Positions 48,765 through 60,304 of a stretch of DNA of 64,000 bases are shown here, in pieces (position 1 is the first letter of the stretch; each line of letters opens with the position of its first letter). This DNA comes from Datura wrightii (taxonomy: Eukaryota > Streptophyta > Magnoliopsida > Solanales > Solanaceae). A program made the translations under genes and the position numbers. The stretch is taken from contig JASDFA010000010.1 of NCBI GenBank assembly GCA_035772735.1, forward strand, positions 179,865,501 to 179,929,500. The letters are read 5' to 3'. The notes beneath the pieces were generated by a model, which worked only from the letters and a program-made list of their open reading frames with translations, was not told the DNA's origin and made no database searches.

Positions 48765-50035
48765 TGGGATAAGTTATATGGTGTGACTAACTTATACCCT
48801 ATTTTTTACCATACATATCTATACTTTGAAATAATTACAAACTAGGGTTACTCTTTTAATTTCATAGCAAAATCTCAATTCCTTATATTTTGTTTCTTTC
48901 CAACTCTCGTCACACCCCATCCCTTTTCCTCCACCACCACTTCCTATTCAACCTCCACCTCCATCCTTTTCTCCTCCACCACCACTTCCGAGTCAACCTC
49001 CGCCTCCGTCCCTTCCTCCTCCACTGTTTCGCCTCCTCTTGCTCCAGCCTTATAAATATGAAAGTACAGATCTGAAACCCGACAACTGCCGCTCTGTTCA
49101 AAGCTTGGAGCCTCGAACAAACATATATGAAAGTCGCCTGAAGCTTAGAACACGCCATGGTGGTTACGTCATCGTGGCTGCCTCATTTCTCCGATGGACC
49201 GTCGGAGATGACCAGCCTGAGGGGAGGAAAAGAAGAGCTCTTTTCGAATTTCTTCTCCTTTTTTGTTTTTCATATTTGGGTGACTCGATGGTTACAACCT
49301 TCCCCGGTAGAGATTTCTTCGTTTTGGAAGGAGGAATTTTCCAACATCAAATCGAATATTGTATTTTGGTTGTATTTTTGTATTCTGAGTAAGGAGATAT
49401 TTTCCAGCACTGGAAACTTTTTTCAAATCTTTGTTGTATTTTTGTATTCTAAAGGAGGAAATTTTTGGCAACCACAGTATTTTTTTATTTCACCTTGATT
49501 GTACCATGTATTTTTATTCTTTGTATCCTTATATATACCTTTCTATTTCTGTATTTCGCCTCGAGTGTACCAATCAAAATTAAGTGAAAGCATACAATCT
49601 ACTGTGATTGTATCCATCAAGATTGTATGTGTTGATACCGCCATTAAAGCGGATGAACACAAGTGATACAAACTGACAACAATTAATACAGTAGAGTGAA
49701 TGAATATAAGTGAAATTAAAGCAAATGAATACAAGCGAAACAAGAATGAATAAATACAATCCCCTGTAATTTTTTGTTGTTTGTATCCTTGTATACACAC
49801 CCCTGTATCTTTTGATGCGTGATATTTGGATGATTTATTGCGTTTCCCTTTTTTTTTTAAATTGTATCGCACATCTTAAGCCTCTCAATGAGGACTGTAT
49901 TCGTTGATACAACCTAAATACACGTATGAATATTACCTCAAACCTCAGACACTTGCTACAAATGGTAAATGCCTAAGCTATAGCTAAACAAATTATTAAT
50001 AAGGCCTAAGATGTAGTCATTTATGAAAATTCCAC
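48765..50035. mobile_element. About 1.27-kb insertion of unresolved class
   Basis: The flank sequence CAGTTAC..TCTTAT before 48765 and TTTTTGTGAGTAC after 50035 are contiguous in flank F (33800-33825), so this block is an insertion. It contains a CCACCACCACTTCC duplicated motif (48940-48990), a CT-rich coding-like stretch (48890-49400) and repeated TTTGTATTC/TTGTATCC motifs. Such contents recall non-autonomous Mutator-like elements of Solanaceae, but I see no convincing long terminal inverted repeats, and frames up to 117 codons are not recognisable proteins. Confidence 0.4.
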
Positions 50036-51390
50036 ATTTTTGTGAGTACTTTTTTATCTTTTTTAACTTTTTTGAGATGACATTATTATTTATTTGAGTG
50101 CTTAGGTGGTTGAGAGAGTGTATAATATATGTTTTTTTCTTCTTTTTTCTTTACCTCACATGCCCGGCTTCTCAATGTATACAAAATCGTCGGCAATTTT
50201 TCTAGCGTTTCTTTTATTAGAAAAGGGTCAAAAATGCACTTTATGTATTAGAAATGGTTCAAAATATCCTACTTCCTTCTATTGAATCAAATTTTACACT
50301 CTCTTCTAACTATTGGATCAAAAATGCTTGTAACGTATTAAAAATGGCTCAAAATGTCCTTCCACCTACCAGATAAATCCGACCTAGAATTAAACTTCTT
50401 ATTCTCATGATATTGAATTCCATATATTAATTTCCTAAAAAGATTAAAATATTTAAAATATTTCTTTTCTTTTTCCTAATATGTCATTATCAACATTCTT
50501 ATCCAATTTCCAAACTTGTTAATTTGTTAGCTTTAATATTATTACTTCTTAAACAGATTTCCACTAATCCATAAACATATTTTACAAAAATATGGATGTT
50601 TCTTTTATACTAATAAGTCAATATTTCACAAGTTCAACTACATAATTAATAGTCATATAGTTTTTGAGTTGAGACTTGAATTTGAATTTATTAGACACAC
50701 ACACGCATATATATATATATATATATAAAAGATAAGATAAGATAAGATAAAAATAGCTGCATAATAAAATCTAAGAAGATATGTTGGTGTAATTTGAGGA
50801 GAATATGTTAGTGAATAGAGGATAACTAGACAAAATATTTAAGAAAATAAAATTTAATTTGCTCTGTGGAATATAAATATGATCCACCGAAAAAAAAATG
50901 AAAATAAGACTGACTCGAGGAGAAAGAACAAAATGCAACTTGAGACCTATATGTGTTTCACAGGATGAAGCTTACAAATTACAATGATTCCTTGGAGGAA
51001 AAATAAAAGGGAAAAAATAATATCATGAGAATAAAAATGATGTTCTCCCTTAGTTGTGTTAATTTAAAATAGGTTTTGTGTATGGGCAGGTCATGGATGA
51101 ATCAGATCCTTTGGCGTAAGGTCAGATTTTATGTGGTCCAATAAATAAAGGCCACGTATTTAATTAAAATTAATTAAATGTCATATAATTGTGACGACAC
51201 GAGGGGCAATATTAAGCCAGAAAATAACGTCAAGGCAAATTTGATTCAATGGGTGGAAGGAGAACATTTTTTATCCAATAGGTTGAAGAGAATCAACTTC
51301 TAACTATTTCTTGGAAAAATAGTTTTTTTAAAAAATACTTTACTTCGTAGTAGTATGTTTTTCTTATTTCTTAGACTAGCTAACAAACAT
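50036..51390. other. Distal upstream flank of DCP5
   Basis: No gene. It is homologous to 33960-34900 beside copy F (the AAATGCACTTTATG and CCGACCTAGAATTAAACTTC regions). It includes a (TA)n run near 50706-50728 and GATAA repeats at 50731-50750. Confidence 0.45.
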
Positions 51391-51641
51391 GGTACTCCCT
51401 CTGTCCCAATTTACGTGACACACTTTTCTTTTTACTCAATCTAAAAAAAGACGCATTTTCTTATTTGACAAATGTTTAATGATACTATCAATATTTTACC
51501 CTTGTTGGGTACTACTTATTGACAAAAACTCAATATACTCTTCTATTTAAAAATATATTTATTTTAAGAATAGTTTTGGAACATTGCAAAGTCTTCTCAT
51601 ATTTCTTAAACTTTGTGCCTAATTGAGACGAAGAGTATTAC
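51391..51641. mobile_element. Stowaway-like MITE
   Basis: The left end is TACTCCCTCTGTCCCAATTT and the right end AATTGAGACGAAGAGTATT, its diverged complement. The internal CAAATGTTTAATGATACTAT motif recurs in the decayed copies at about 2262-2520, 12837-13095 and 32250-32500. Confidence 0.65.
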
Positions 51642-54600
51642 TTATGCAAAATTTAATATTGGCATAATTCATCTCCACACCAGCTACCGAACGACCCTTA
51701 AATGCCTTCCAGAAGCTCTTCTTGCTCATGAAGCTTCATACTATCATGTACTAATACCCAATAATCTTAGATGGGCCAATTTTCATCTGTCAAAGTGCAC
51801 AATATTTATTGATATAAATTTTAACGCTTGAGAACGTCAAAAGAAAACTACGTGAAAGCGAATTGGTTTTCCACCTTCCGCAAGACCATTTAAGAGAGCA
51901 ATAGATATAACGAAAAAAAAAGTAGCATTACAACAAGAAAGCCAACAATTGCATCATTTTGCTTGACATAGTTCTCTGCTATAATGAATGATAAAATAAA
52001 AACAGAATAAGCATAGAGGAATACAGTTTCTTTCACATAATACTCATAACATATATAATGCAGATACCACAAACAATAGAAGCTAAAATGCAATAGTATT
52101 CCATTTGGTAGTAAATATCAGTACTTTCAGAAATTAGATCCAAGTCTCTATGTCAAACCTGTAATTCTTCGTTAGCGAGAAAGAGCAGGGGAAGATCCAA
52201 CACCATCCAAAATTCTGATAGCAGGGGGGTACCACAATTCGTCGGTGACATATTGTCTGCCTGAAAGGGAAGAAACAAAAATTGAGACAAAACTTTCGTA
52301 ATAGCATCTTGTGCTATGACTGTTTAAGTGGATAAAATAGAAATTTAGGGTACACATCAGTTTTCATGTTATATGTAACTGCTAAAAACTCTAACAGCAA
52401 ACATGTTTTGTTCAAAAGGAAAAACTAAACATATATATAACTACATATTCAGTTGTATATAAAGTCAAACTATTATGGAATCTATCCTTTTGAAAGTGGC
52501 AATTAATATGAATTCAAGTTACCTATTTTTTAGGTTCGCCCCAGGATATCAACATCTACTTCTTCAAAAGAAACATAAATATCTGAAATAGACTGTAGAC
52601 TTCATAAAGAGTTTTGAGAGAAAAATCAATCTCTTAAAATGAGATTATCATGTAAAACTGCTCCTAGCCATCATAATAGTTGTCTATCCCTCATACCATC
52701 ACATCACAAGAGATGCACTAATCAACGTAACTAATAATTAGACCCAGTGTAATAAAACTGAATGCATAAAATTCAAGAATGAACTCACCCTCTAACCCTT
52801 AGTAGATTTCTTTGTTGACTGCAAGCGAACACCCTGAAAACCTTCAGGTAGAACACTCTTTAATATGAGAAAGATTAACATTTTAAAATTTGTCAACACT
52901 AAGAATGTGAAGTATCTAATCAAGGACCCTCAGGACGATTTCTCAAAGTAAAAATGTCACATATTCTTCAATCTTTGAAAGCAAAGAAGTATTATGAGAA
53001 GGAACTTCTTACCACTTAAAAAATCCAGTAGAAGTAACAAGAAGGAAATGTTATAAAGAATATTAAACAGCTCCAGAAAATCCATAATTTTTAATAAGTA
53101 AAACATGGCAACTGATAAAACATACCAAAAGAAAAGAAATTGCTTCTTCTCAATGCCTTCAAACATCACATTAAGTGCCAATGTTATTCTCGTGGAAAAG
53201 AGAAATGATGTATAACTTTCTAATAAGTTATAAATGGCATATCAAAATATTGTAAAACTCAAAAACTGGCAGCAAGTTAATAAAAACATAGATTTTACAT
53301 GGCCAAACATCCCCCAGAATACTTAAACGTTGGGACTGGTAAGGTACTCTCCAATGATAGTCCTAATTGCAAATTTAAATATGCTCAGCCCGTGTATTAT
53401 TGGGCGAGAAAATCTGAGCATAGTAGCATAAAGGTTGCTATTAAACATCTTAATTTTCCAAGGAAACTAATAGGGAGACGACACTTAGATATTGTATAAC
53501 TAACACCATTAGCATAAGTGCATAACTAAGCCTCAATGGCAGGCCAGTCGGTGTAGAAGCAAATATGTGTGAATTTCTTAACTTCAATAATGAAGAAGGG
53601 AAACACAAAACTAAAAAAATACACCTTTCTAGATCAACTATCACCTTAAAGTTGCACAAGATATTCCCACCAAGTCCATTAGTGCGCATTTACTTTGATA
53701 AAAGCACAATGAACATAAGCCGAAAGTAAAAGTATTGTTGAAAGTAGTAAACAATATAACGCACAAATAAGTGTAAGCATTGTATCCAGGTCTGAGTTTG
53801 AATTTCGTGGAGTTTTTAGATTCTGAATTTATTTAAACATGTATTTGGCCAAGCCTTGTCTTTCACGGAATGTCCAAGAAGAAAGATCAAGTTCTAAAGA
53901 TGGGAAGGAAGAGTGCATTTGTTCTTATTCTCAAAAAAGAGTGCCTTTGTTTATGTTTTTCATTGCGATTATAAGAAAGTGTTTTTAGCACAAGAGGAGT
54001 TAGGCAGCTGGGAAATTTCTTCCATGAAAGATTTCAATTGGAAACTACGTATTTATAGCTTTTCCTTAACATAATGCGCATGGCTGTCTGAACAATAGCG
54101 ATATAATATAGCACTTTTAGAACTTAAAGAACTGTCTTCAATTAAGCAGAGTTGTTTAAATTCGGATATATTCTTCTTTATTATATATGTAAAAGGAAAT
54201 TCAGATATATTTCCTCTAAAGATAAAATAACCAAAGCACAAGTTTCCCACACGTGTCTTTAGCTTAATCATTCAAAGTGCTGTCACTGCACTAGTATTTC
54301 AGTTTGATAAATTCTTTTCCTATTTTGCGATATTGATGGTTGGTTTGACCCCAAATATCATGCATCCACTTACAATTGTCACTATAAGTGTGGGAGGGGG
54401 GCCCATAAAATTTCAGATTACAAGACCCCATGTAAGTGTTACTCTGTATTTTTAGTTATAAATGTCATAAAAGTAAAAAATCTTGAGCTCGTAAAACTTA
54501 AAACTTTCATTACGTGGGTTTGATAAAGGATATCCTTAAAATTTCAACCTAGAGGCCCAATATAAATGTTGTGTCGTGTTTTTAGTTATAAATGCCACAT

Positions 54601-56200
54601 AAGTACATACTGGAGCTCTTGAATTAGAGATTCACAAAGCCACCATCTTTCCTGACTTCCTTGTTGGCTGAATAATTTGACTTGATGCTTTGTTATAGTC
54701 ATTTTCTGTTGCACACATAAATTGTAGCTTTAGGTTCTGAAAACACTGATTCATACAGTGAGTTAGCCGCCCTTGTATGTGTATTGTGTAATAACCCTCT
54801 TTTAATTCAACTATATGTTAATACACAGAACCATAACTATCTAAAATCCAAAGACTCCCATCATTTAATCTACCACAAAGATATTAACCTTCTTTCCAGT
54901 CATGTAAAGTGTTGCCATCCAACTATTATACACGTAGGCATATTATGGGATGGAAAGAGCAACTTTTTTATTAAACTATATGTTTGTGTATGTTTATTAT
55001 CCAAACAACTCTTTGTATGAGACAGATTTTACATTTTGTTTTGATAGATACAAACTGTATTAAAATCATTCTAAATTATGTATGAACATGGAACATTAAT
55101 GCGAGTAATTAAACAAAATACAATATAATTTTCTGCAACTATGAGACAAAAGGTACCTGTGATGACAGCCTTCTAACTTCCTGTTCCAAAATTATACCAA
55201 ACAAGTGCATCTTCATGGATTCTCCCGTCAAACAAGGATCACTTCACAGGTTAATAATGGATGTGAGTAACTAAATCAAATGCAATGTAACTTCAATTCA
55301 TCGTAAAAGCAATACATAACCACGAGTAAAAAGAACTAACAGAATATAAAGGTTCAGATTCACCTCTTACAGGCATAACATCAAGCATCTTATTTCCATA
55401 ATCCACTTCAAATTGGTATAAAATTCATCAAAAAGACATAATACGTGTATAAATCAGAAAAAATACTAACATGCATGTAAAAATGCTAGAAAGACATTAT
55501 TCAAAAAGAATAGGGAACCAACATATACACATTATTACAGATAACGAAAATGCAATAACAGAAAAAGATTTACATAAAACAACTCTGGAAACAGAGAACT
55601 CATACCAAACAAAATGGACAAACCCTAAAAGAGTGTAATAAAAAGAATACATGCACTATCACACTACACTCACACGACCAAGCATATATACATCAGCATT
55701 CTCATTCAAAATGAAAAATTAAGCAAAAAAGGAGAAAAAAGAAAAAAGCAAGCAGAGGAAGCCGACAACTGAAAAATTGCTTACAATATTCATGTGTGAC
55801 ATGGGGTATTTGCACAAATAACAGCTGGAACCATCAAAAGACACATCAAATTTAGCACATAGTACCAAAACTACCCTTAACGACGATTTGGCTTTAGCCC
55901 CTTCTCGAGCCACCCCGGAAAATATCCATTTAGTAAAGAGTAAAAACAAAGGAACCAAAACAAAGGAACCTCTGAAAATATTCATTTCAAATTTTTGGAA
56001 TGATTTGGATGAGTTTTCAGATGATTTGAAAGTGGAAATATATTGTAAGAATATGGATGAAAATGGAAATATGAAGTAGAAGGGTGATTTTGGTAAGGTT
56101 ATGGCTGCTTCAGAAAGCTTGAATGACCTTTAATGGTGATTTTGTTGTCCCTGGTTGGAGGAGTGGAAGAAAGACCGAAGAAGGAGGAGGAAAAAAAAAA
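51642..56200. other. Low-density region, possible small minus-strand transcription unit
   Basis: No family was recognised. Scattered minus-strand segments look exon-like (see 52792-55216), and near 55797 the sequence CACATGAATATT|GTAAGC looks like a donor. The CT-rich stretch at 56150-56200 on the minus strand could be a 5' UTR. A coding or long noncoding RNA gene is possible but not shown. Confidence 0.3.
52792..55216 (-). other. Candidate small spliced ORF, 33 codons
   Basis: On the minus strand, ATG at 55216 opens MKMHLFGIILEQEVRRLSSQ, ending at a CAG|GTACC donor (55157). A phase-0 acceptor TTTTCAG|GGTGTTC at 52833 continues GVRLQSTKKSTKG and stops at 52792, followed by another donor-like GTGAG. 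A further exon-like piece ends NKMLDVMP|GTAAGA near 55363. The composition is protein-like, but the intron is 2.3 kb and I recognise no family; it may be chance. Confidence 0.2.
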
Positions 56201-58510
56201 GGGATAAAATGACTTTAGGCGCGTATACTACACGAACTATAAGGGCATGTTTATTAATTATTTTTTTAATTTATTTGTGTGATTTTTGAGTTGATATTAA
56301 ATTTAATTTTTAAAAAAAACTGAATATTATAACTTTAAAATAAAAGTATATTAAAAATATTTTAAGATTTTATAATTTTAAATATATTATATAAAAAATT
56401 ATAGTTAAAAGTAAAGACATTATTTTTTAATAAAACTAAAAAAAATAAATTAACTTGAAAGCATTTTCAAATAATTCAGGAATAATAAGACGTGGCGAAA
56501 GATAAGATATGTAACTGACATTTTGACCTAAATATATTGAAAAGGTTAGGTCTTTTCTCAGTTTATACCATTGTTGATTATGGGCACTTATACATTTTCT
56601 TTCTTATTTGTGATATATTAATGTATTTGATAGTGTTTTGTGCGATTATTAAAATAAAAAAATAGCATATAATTGAATAATAATTTTATAATTTTTATTA
56701 ATTAAATTCTTGTTTATGTTTTTATTTTTTAATTATAAAAAAATAATATTTTATATATGAAGTTCTTTGATAAAGAATTTACAAGAAATATTTCAAATTA
56801 AATAAAGATAATCAATTTAACTTAATACATATAAACTTGAATAAGAAAAAATAGAAAATAAAAGGATAACGAAAAAATATAAAATCTGATGATGTAAATT
56901 TTTCGTCTAAGGTAAGAGTTCTAAAAAATAAAAAGTCTTAAAAATTAAAATCGTTTCATCTTTCATTTTCTTAAATGTCTTAACTTTTAATTAAGTAATT
57001 TATTTAGATGTTTATTGGCATCTTATAATGATATATACGGAACAATAATAAGAAAAATAAATAAATAAATTTTACAAAGAGAAACAAGGAATAATTGGAT
57101 TGAATTGAACGAGAAGAAGAAAGAAAGAAAGAAGAGGAAGAAGTCAAAAAAGAGGTATTTATGTTCACATAACCATGTCATATTAGCCTGTTATACACCA
57201 CAGTTATATACATAGTTGTATATATAAAAGGTTAAAGTTTATATAATGTAATGTTGGGAAATTTTATGTTAACAATAAAATAATCAGTTGAAGACCATTT
57301 GTTGTTGCCCTTGATACACAAGTGTAAAATTTTGTAATAGTCTTGTTCTTAAAGGGTAAATATCTTGTATTTGAAGAAATAATTAATTAAAAGACTACAA
57401 ATAAGCAACAATAAGCCTATATCTATATATTTGTAAATCATTCAAACTTCTATTTTTTCAAACTAATATGATCATCTCTCTTGATGTATTTTCTACAATC
57501 ATTAAACCTTCTTATTCATCGTGATGAACTTGTACCAAACTAATTTGAACATCTCTTCGTTGAATCTCGCACCGCCATCAAACTTTGTTCTTTATTTTCA
57601 TGAACTTATGTTTGTCTATCATAACACAAGAAAAAAAATTGAAAAACATATCTACAATCTTCATTAAAGCGGTGTCCATTTTGTCGCATCACATTTTTCA
57701 TGTTATCTTTTTTAGTCATTAAACACGTGATCAATAAAAAAATGAAGAAATAAATCAAAAAAGAAGAAAATAAAGTCATAAAAAAGTAGGAGAAGACGCA
57801 AATGAATATACTAAGACTCTATAGATGATTGTTATTTATGGATTAATTAAGCTATAAGAATTAAATAGAACGAAGTTGAGGAGACATGTTATTTAAGTAG
57901 AGAATGTAGATAGATGAATAATATTTTTCTTTTAACTCATGGGATATAATTAAATATAATAAATATGAGTTAAAAATTTAATTATTAAATAAATTAATTA
58001 ATAAAAAAATTTAAAAATAAGTCATGAAAAGATGCCACATCATTTTTTTTATGACTAATTTTAATATATATAGAGAAAGATATTGTTTATTAATAAACAA
58101 AATCCATGATTCCCTTCATGTATTTCTTTACTTTTCAATTTGTTTTCGCCAATAGCACCTTAATAATGCTACATCATTAAATGGTGCAAACATCTATGAA
58201 ATTCTTGTTCAGAAATATTAGATACGCTACAAGACCAATAAAATAATATTACTTTTTCGTTTATTATATAGTTTGAATTTTGAGATTGAAACAACAATCT
58301 TTTTTATATTTATTTGTAAGTTTTGTAAATATTTTAAATTGTTAATTTTTTATAATTTTTAAAATATAAATTATTTTACGAAAATCAAAAAAATTATATA
58401 TCTAAATTTAGAATTAGAGTTTGATCTCGCATAATGTACTAATGTCACCCAACAAAAAAAGTTCATTCAAGTTGGATGCAGGTGAAATGAGGCAAGTGAA
58501 GGATGGCCCA
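56201..58510. other. AT-rich intergenic region
   Basis: No gene or convincing element was seen. The stretch is extremely AT-rich, with an AAGAAAGAAAGAAAGAAG purine run near 57117 and GATAAGATATG near 56503. It separates the DCP5 side from the cyclophilin gene. Confidence 0.5.
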
Positions 58511-58520
58511 GTCAAGTCTT

Positions 58521-58526
58521 TATAAA
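58521..58526 (+). promoter_or_regulatory. Candidate TATA box of the cyclophilin gene
   Basis: TCTTTATAAACC lies about 175 bp before the start codon, with less AT-rich sequence beginning just downstream, consistent with transcription starting around 58550. Confidence 0.45.
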
Positions 58527-58636
58527 CCAGTAGCATGATAGTATTAGATATGAGGGGATTGGCTTCTGCTGTTTCTATCCACAAAATCACACTGTATCTT
58601 CAAGGAGAGAAAACAGACTTGTACCACCTATCTGAA

Positions 58637-58663
58637 ATGAAGAATATGTTGAGAAACAGTTAG
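58637..58663 (+). promoter_or_regulatory. Upstream ORF before the cyclophilin gene
   Basis: The short frame MKNMLRNS with its own stop lies wholly upstream of the main ATG at 58696, if transcription starts near the TATA box at 58521. It contains two ATGs and ends 32 nt before the main start. It might lower translation of the main frame, but nothing shows that it is used. Confidence 0.35.
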
Positions 58664-58695
58664 AGAGGCAGAAAGGGACCAAAATCAGAAAAATT

Positions 58696-59835
58696 ATGCA
58701 GTCTTCAGCTCAGTTTCTCCAGCCTCCAGCAACTCCTCTTCCTTCTAAACAAATTCAAGGCACATCTGTAGCTAGAACTCTTTCTATTCCCAACCAATGC
58801 AGCAAGTTTTCGCGCAGAGAACTCGCCATAGGCACTAGTTCATCCTTGCTTCTACTCTTAGGCTCTCAAGCAATTGAGCCATTGAATCTATCAAGAGCAA
58901 GAGCAGATGAACTTCCCGATAAAACTGAACAAGAAGAGCCTTCAAGAAAAGTCGACTATTGTTCAGATCAGAATGTAACAAAGCGAGCATTTCTTGAAGT
59001 ATCAGTTGATGGGGAACCTATAGGAAGAATTGTAATCGGGTTATATGGTGATAGTGCCCCGTTTGGCTCATCGAGGTTCAGTAATCTTGTTAGTGGAGCA
59101 GCAGGGGTTAGTTATAGGCGAAAAGAGTTTGTGAGGATAATGCCAAATTACGTACAGCATGGTGGATTGAGGTCATATGGAGTGGATGCTGAACTTGCCA
59201 AGAGTACTGGAAGAACTATGGCAATGGATAACCTCGTACGGGAATGGGAGAAACAGAGTGAAGTATGTCAGGGAACCAAGAATGTAGCAACAAGTGTCAG
59301 CATTATTGTGAGGGACCCCTCAAAACCACCTCCCAAGATGAAGCTGGTTGCTCGAGGAGGGAAGCTCGAAATCGACCAAGAAGAAGTGGGTAAAGATGTG
59401 AATGGAACGGAGTTTACAATTGCCCTTAAAGACTCACCTGAGTTAGATACATCTGCTTTAGTCATTGGGAGAGTCTTGGAGGGGATGGATGTTGTTGAGA
59501 GAATTGGCCAAGTCAAAACTGTGAAAGAGAATACCAGTTCTCCTTATTTCAGGTACTGCCCATCTCCCAATCACCTAGTTCAGGTGGCTGTTAATGATAT
59601 TTGATTAAACAAGAACAAATAAAATAGACTAACTGGTATTTTCAAGGGCAAAGAGAATGACATATAATAGTTTCCTATTAAGAAAATCATAGCATACACA
59701 AAGATGCATTAATTTTCTGGCTTTATCGACAGGGCGGCCAAGTTGATAGGAGATAAAAGGGCTGTAGTTGCAGAGAGAGGCTTCAACAGACCTTACTCAA
59801 AGGTGAAAATAACAAATTGCGGCTTGATGGAATGA
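58696..59835 (+). CDS. CYP26-2: Thylakoid-lumen cyclophilin-like protein, CYP26-2 type
   Basis: Two exons (58696-59552 and 59733-59835, GT-AG intron of 180 nt) encode 319 aa, close to the length of Arabidopsis CYP26-2. Residues 1-39 look like a chloroplast transit peptide. A twin-arginine motif (SRRELAIG, residues 39-46) precedes a hydrophobic stretch (50-56) and an A-R-A cleavage site (68-70), the pattern of Tat-dependent thylakoid-lumen import. A divergent cyclophilin fold follows (about 96-316). The FVRIMPNYVQHGG segment (145-157) keeps the arginine matching the catalytic arginine of cyclophilin A, but other active-site positions are changed, so isomerase activity is doubtful. LEGMDVVERIG marks the C-terminal part. 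If the intron is retained, the frame stops at 59604 (302 aa). It converges with the zinc-finger gene at 60305. Confidence 0.85.
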
Positions 59836-60304
59836 TCAAAGATGCGGTTGAGAGATTTTTGTCCTTTCATTTCTGTTAAGAGTTAGTACTGCTCAACTAA
59901 AAGTGTACAAAACAAATTCCTCATGCAACTGTACCTCTAGACAGAAAACTTACATCAATGGTAATAATTATGGTGTCTTCCCCTTGTTTACTTTCTCTGT
60001 CCAAAAAAGCAGATTACAACAAACGAGTAATCAATAATAGCATACACAAAAAGTCTCTCTTGCACACTTTGGAGAAATCATATCAAACAATGTTTTGCTA
60101 ATTAGCCAACGACAACAAGCTTAGAACAGAGGCGCATCTTCTACAGTATTCTCCAAAAGCACATGGTTGTAACATCCAGGTATAATATGGGCAATAAGAT
60201 GCAGAAAATGTCTCCACCAGAAACTGTCGCCCAGGCTGCCCGGTGAAAGTCTTTTTCCTTGTGAACCATGGGGTGTTCTCCATCACATGGATAACTTTGC
60301 TGAA
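59836..60304. other. Convergent 3' ends of two genes
   Basis: About 470 bp between two stop codons on opposite strands. It must hold both 3' UTRs, which may overlap. No other feature was seen; the frame at 60098-60286 is not supported. Confidence 0.5.

Noticed and set aside
48890..49498. Several overlapping frames up to 117 codons.
   Set aside because: They overlap in different frames inside an insertion and none is recognisable; they are described with the insertion.
49543..49872. Minus-strand frame of 109 codons.
   Set aside because: It is built from TGTATCC/TACAAGTG-type low-complexity repeats.
55719..56079. Frames on both strands near 55.7-56.1 kb.
   Set aside because: No family is recognised. 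The minus-strand frame may overlap a 5' exon, but evidence is insufficient.
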